Source: Planctomycetota bacterium (GTDB lineage Bacteria > Planctomycetota > Phycisphaerae > UBA1845). Taken from it: a stretch of DNA of 5,437 nucleotides. The position numbers and the translations under genes were made by a program. This document shows positions 5,191 to 5,437 of this stretch, piece after piece; the stretch's first letter is position 1, and each line of letters starts with the position of its first letter. Location of the stretch: contig JADFMZ010000235.1 of assembly GCA_022563615.1 (NCBI GenBank), forward strand, positions 1 through 5,437, written 5' to 3'. The notes under the pieces were generated by a model, which was given only the letters and a program-made list of their open reading frames with translations, was not told where the DNA came from and searched no databases.

Positions 5191-5437
5191 ATGACTGACC
5201 CACTCGAACGTATGGTCTCAGAAACCGTCGTGCTCGATACAGCCACGCAGATCATCTACATCGGCCAGCTTGTGGAGGTCACCGAAACGAACTTGGTTCT
5301 CGAAAACGCGGACATGCACGACTGTCGTGAAGGCCACGCAGGTAAGGACGCCTACCTGGCCGAGACACGGCAGACCGGCGTGACCGTCAACCGCCGGCGG
5401 ATTGTGGTGATGCGATCCGCGGTCATCAGTACCTCCC
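5191..5437 (+). CDS. Conserved-looking hypothetical protein, N-terminal 82 residues, cut by the window edge
   Basis: An ATG at 5191, preceded by AGGGA (5177-5181) at a 9-nt spacing, opens a frame that continues without a stop to the edge. The protein begins MTDPLERMVSETVVLDTATQ and continues with alternating hydrophobic strands: VVLDT, IIYIGQLVEV (21-30), NLVLENADMHD (34-44) and RRIVVMRSAVIS (70-81), with a polar helix-like stretch between them at 45-60 (EGHAGKDAYLAETR). Short beta strands with an early Gly and the LENADMHD turn suggest a small beta-barrel such as an Sm-like fold, but this is an impression of pattern. I cannot name a family. There is no signal peptide or membrane segment. GC-rich third positions and the ribosome site support real coding. 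The long minus-strand frame lying over it (5255-4884) is a shadow. Confidence 0.7.
   Translation, partial: MTDPLERMVSETVVLDTATQIIYIGQLVEVTETNLVLENADMHDCREGHAGKDAYLAETRQTGVTVNRRRIVVMRSAVISTS

Noticed and set aside
4884..5255. Minus-strand frame of 123 residues
   Set aside because: It overlaps the better supported plus-strand gene at 5191, has an unremarkable Arg/Ser-rich composition, no domain motif and no clear ribosome site.

Overview
The window is GC-rich bacterial DNA with four complete protein genes, one gene cut by the right edge, and a structured non-coding stretch between two convergent genes. The best guess for the host is a member of the Planctomycetota or a related lineage. The reasons are a long YidC with a large periplasmic domain and a basic tail, a eukaryote-like single-RRM glycine-rich RNA-binding protein, weak or absent Shine-Dalgarno sites on several genes, and short GC-rich palindromes between genes. 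This is an inference from style; there is no rRNA or other phylogenetic marker here.

Layout from left to right. Positions 1-134 hold no convincing gene. Positions 135-2264 (minus strand) encode the membrane protein insertase YidC. Just upstream on the same strand, separated by 27 nt, is a calcineurin-like metallophosphoesterase at 2292-3116, probably co-transcribed with yidC from a sigma70-like promoter at 3196-3224. Divergent from this pair, on the plus strand, is tsaB (3286-4032), a subunit of the tRNA t6A-modification machinery. tsaB converges on an RRM-type RNA-binding protein gene (4272-4685, minus). The roughly 240 nt between the two stop codons are packed with hairpins: a perfect 17-bp palindrome one base after the tsaB stop, two mutually exclusive small hairpins with a T-run, a second GC-rich palindrome, and a terminator-like stem next to the RRM stop. 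The stretch 4686-5190 is non-coding and carries the leader of the RRM gene. At 5191 a plus-strand gene of unknown function begins and runs off the window.

Functionally, YidC (membrane protein insertion), TsaB (tRNA modification for decoding ANN codons) and the RRM protein (RNA binding) all relate to translation and its products, but nothing shows that they form one system. I see no mobile element, CRISPR array, rRNA or credible tRNA. No clearly novel system is visible. The most interesting leads are the palindrome cluster, the repeat-expanded glycine tail of the RRM protein with its structured leader, the basic YidC tail, and the unidentified partial gene at the right edge.
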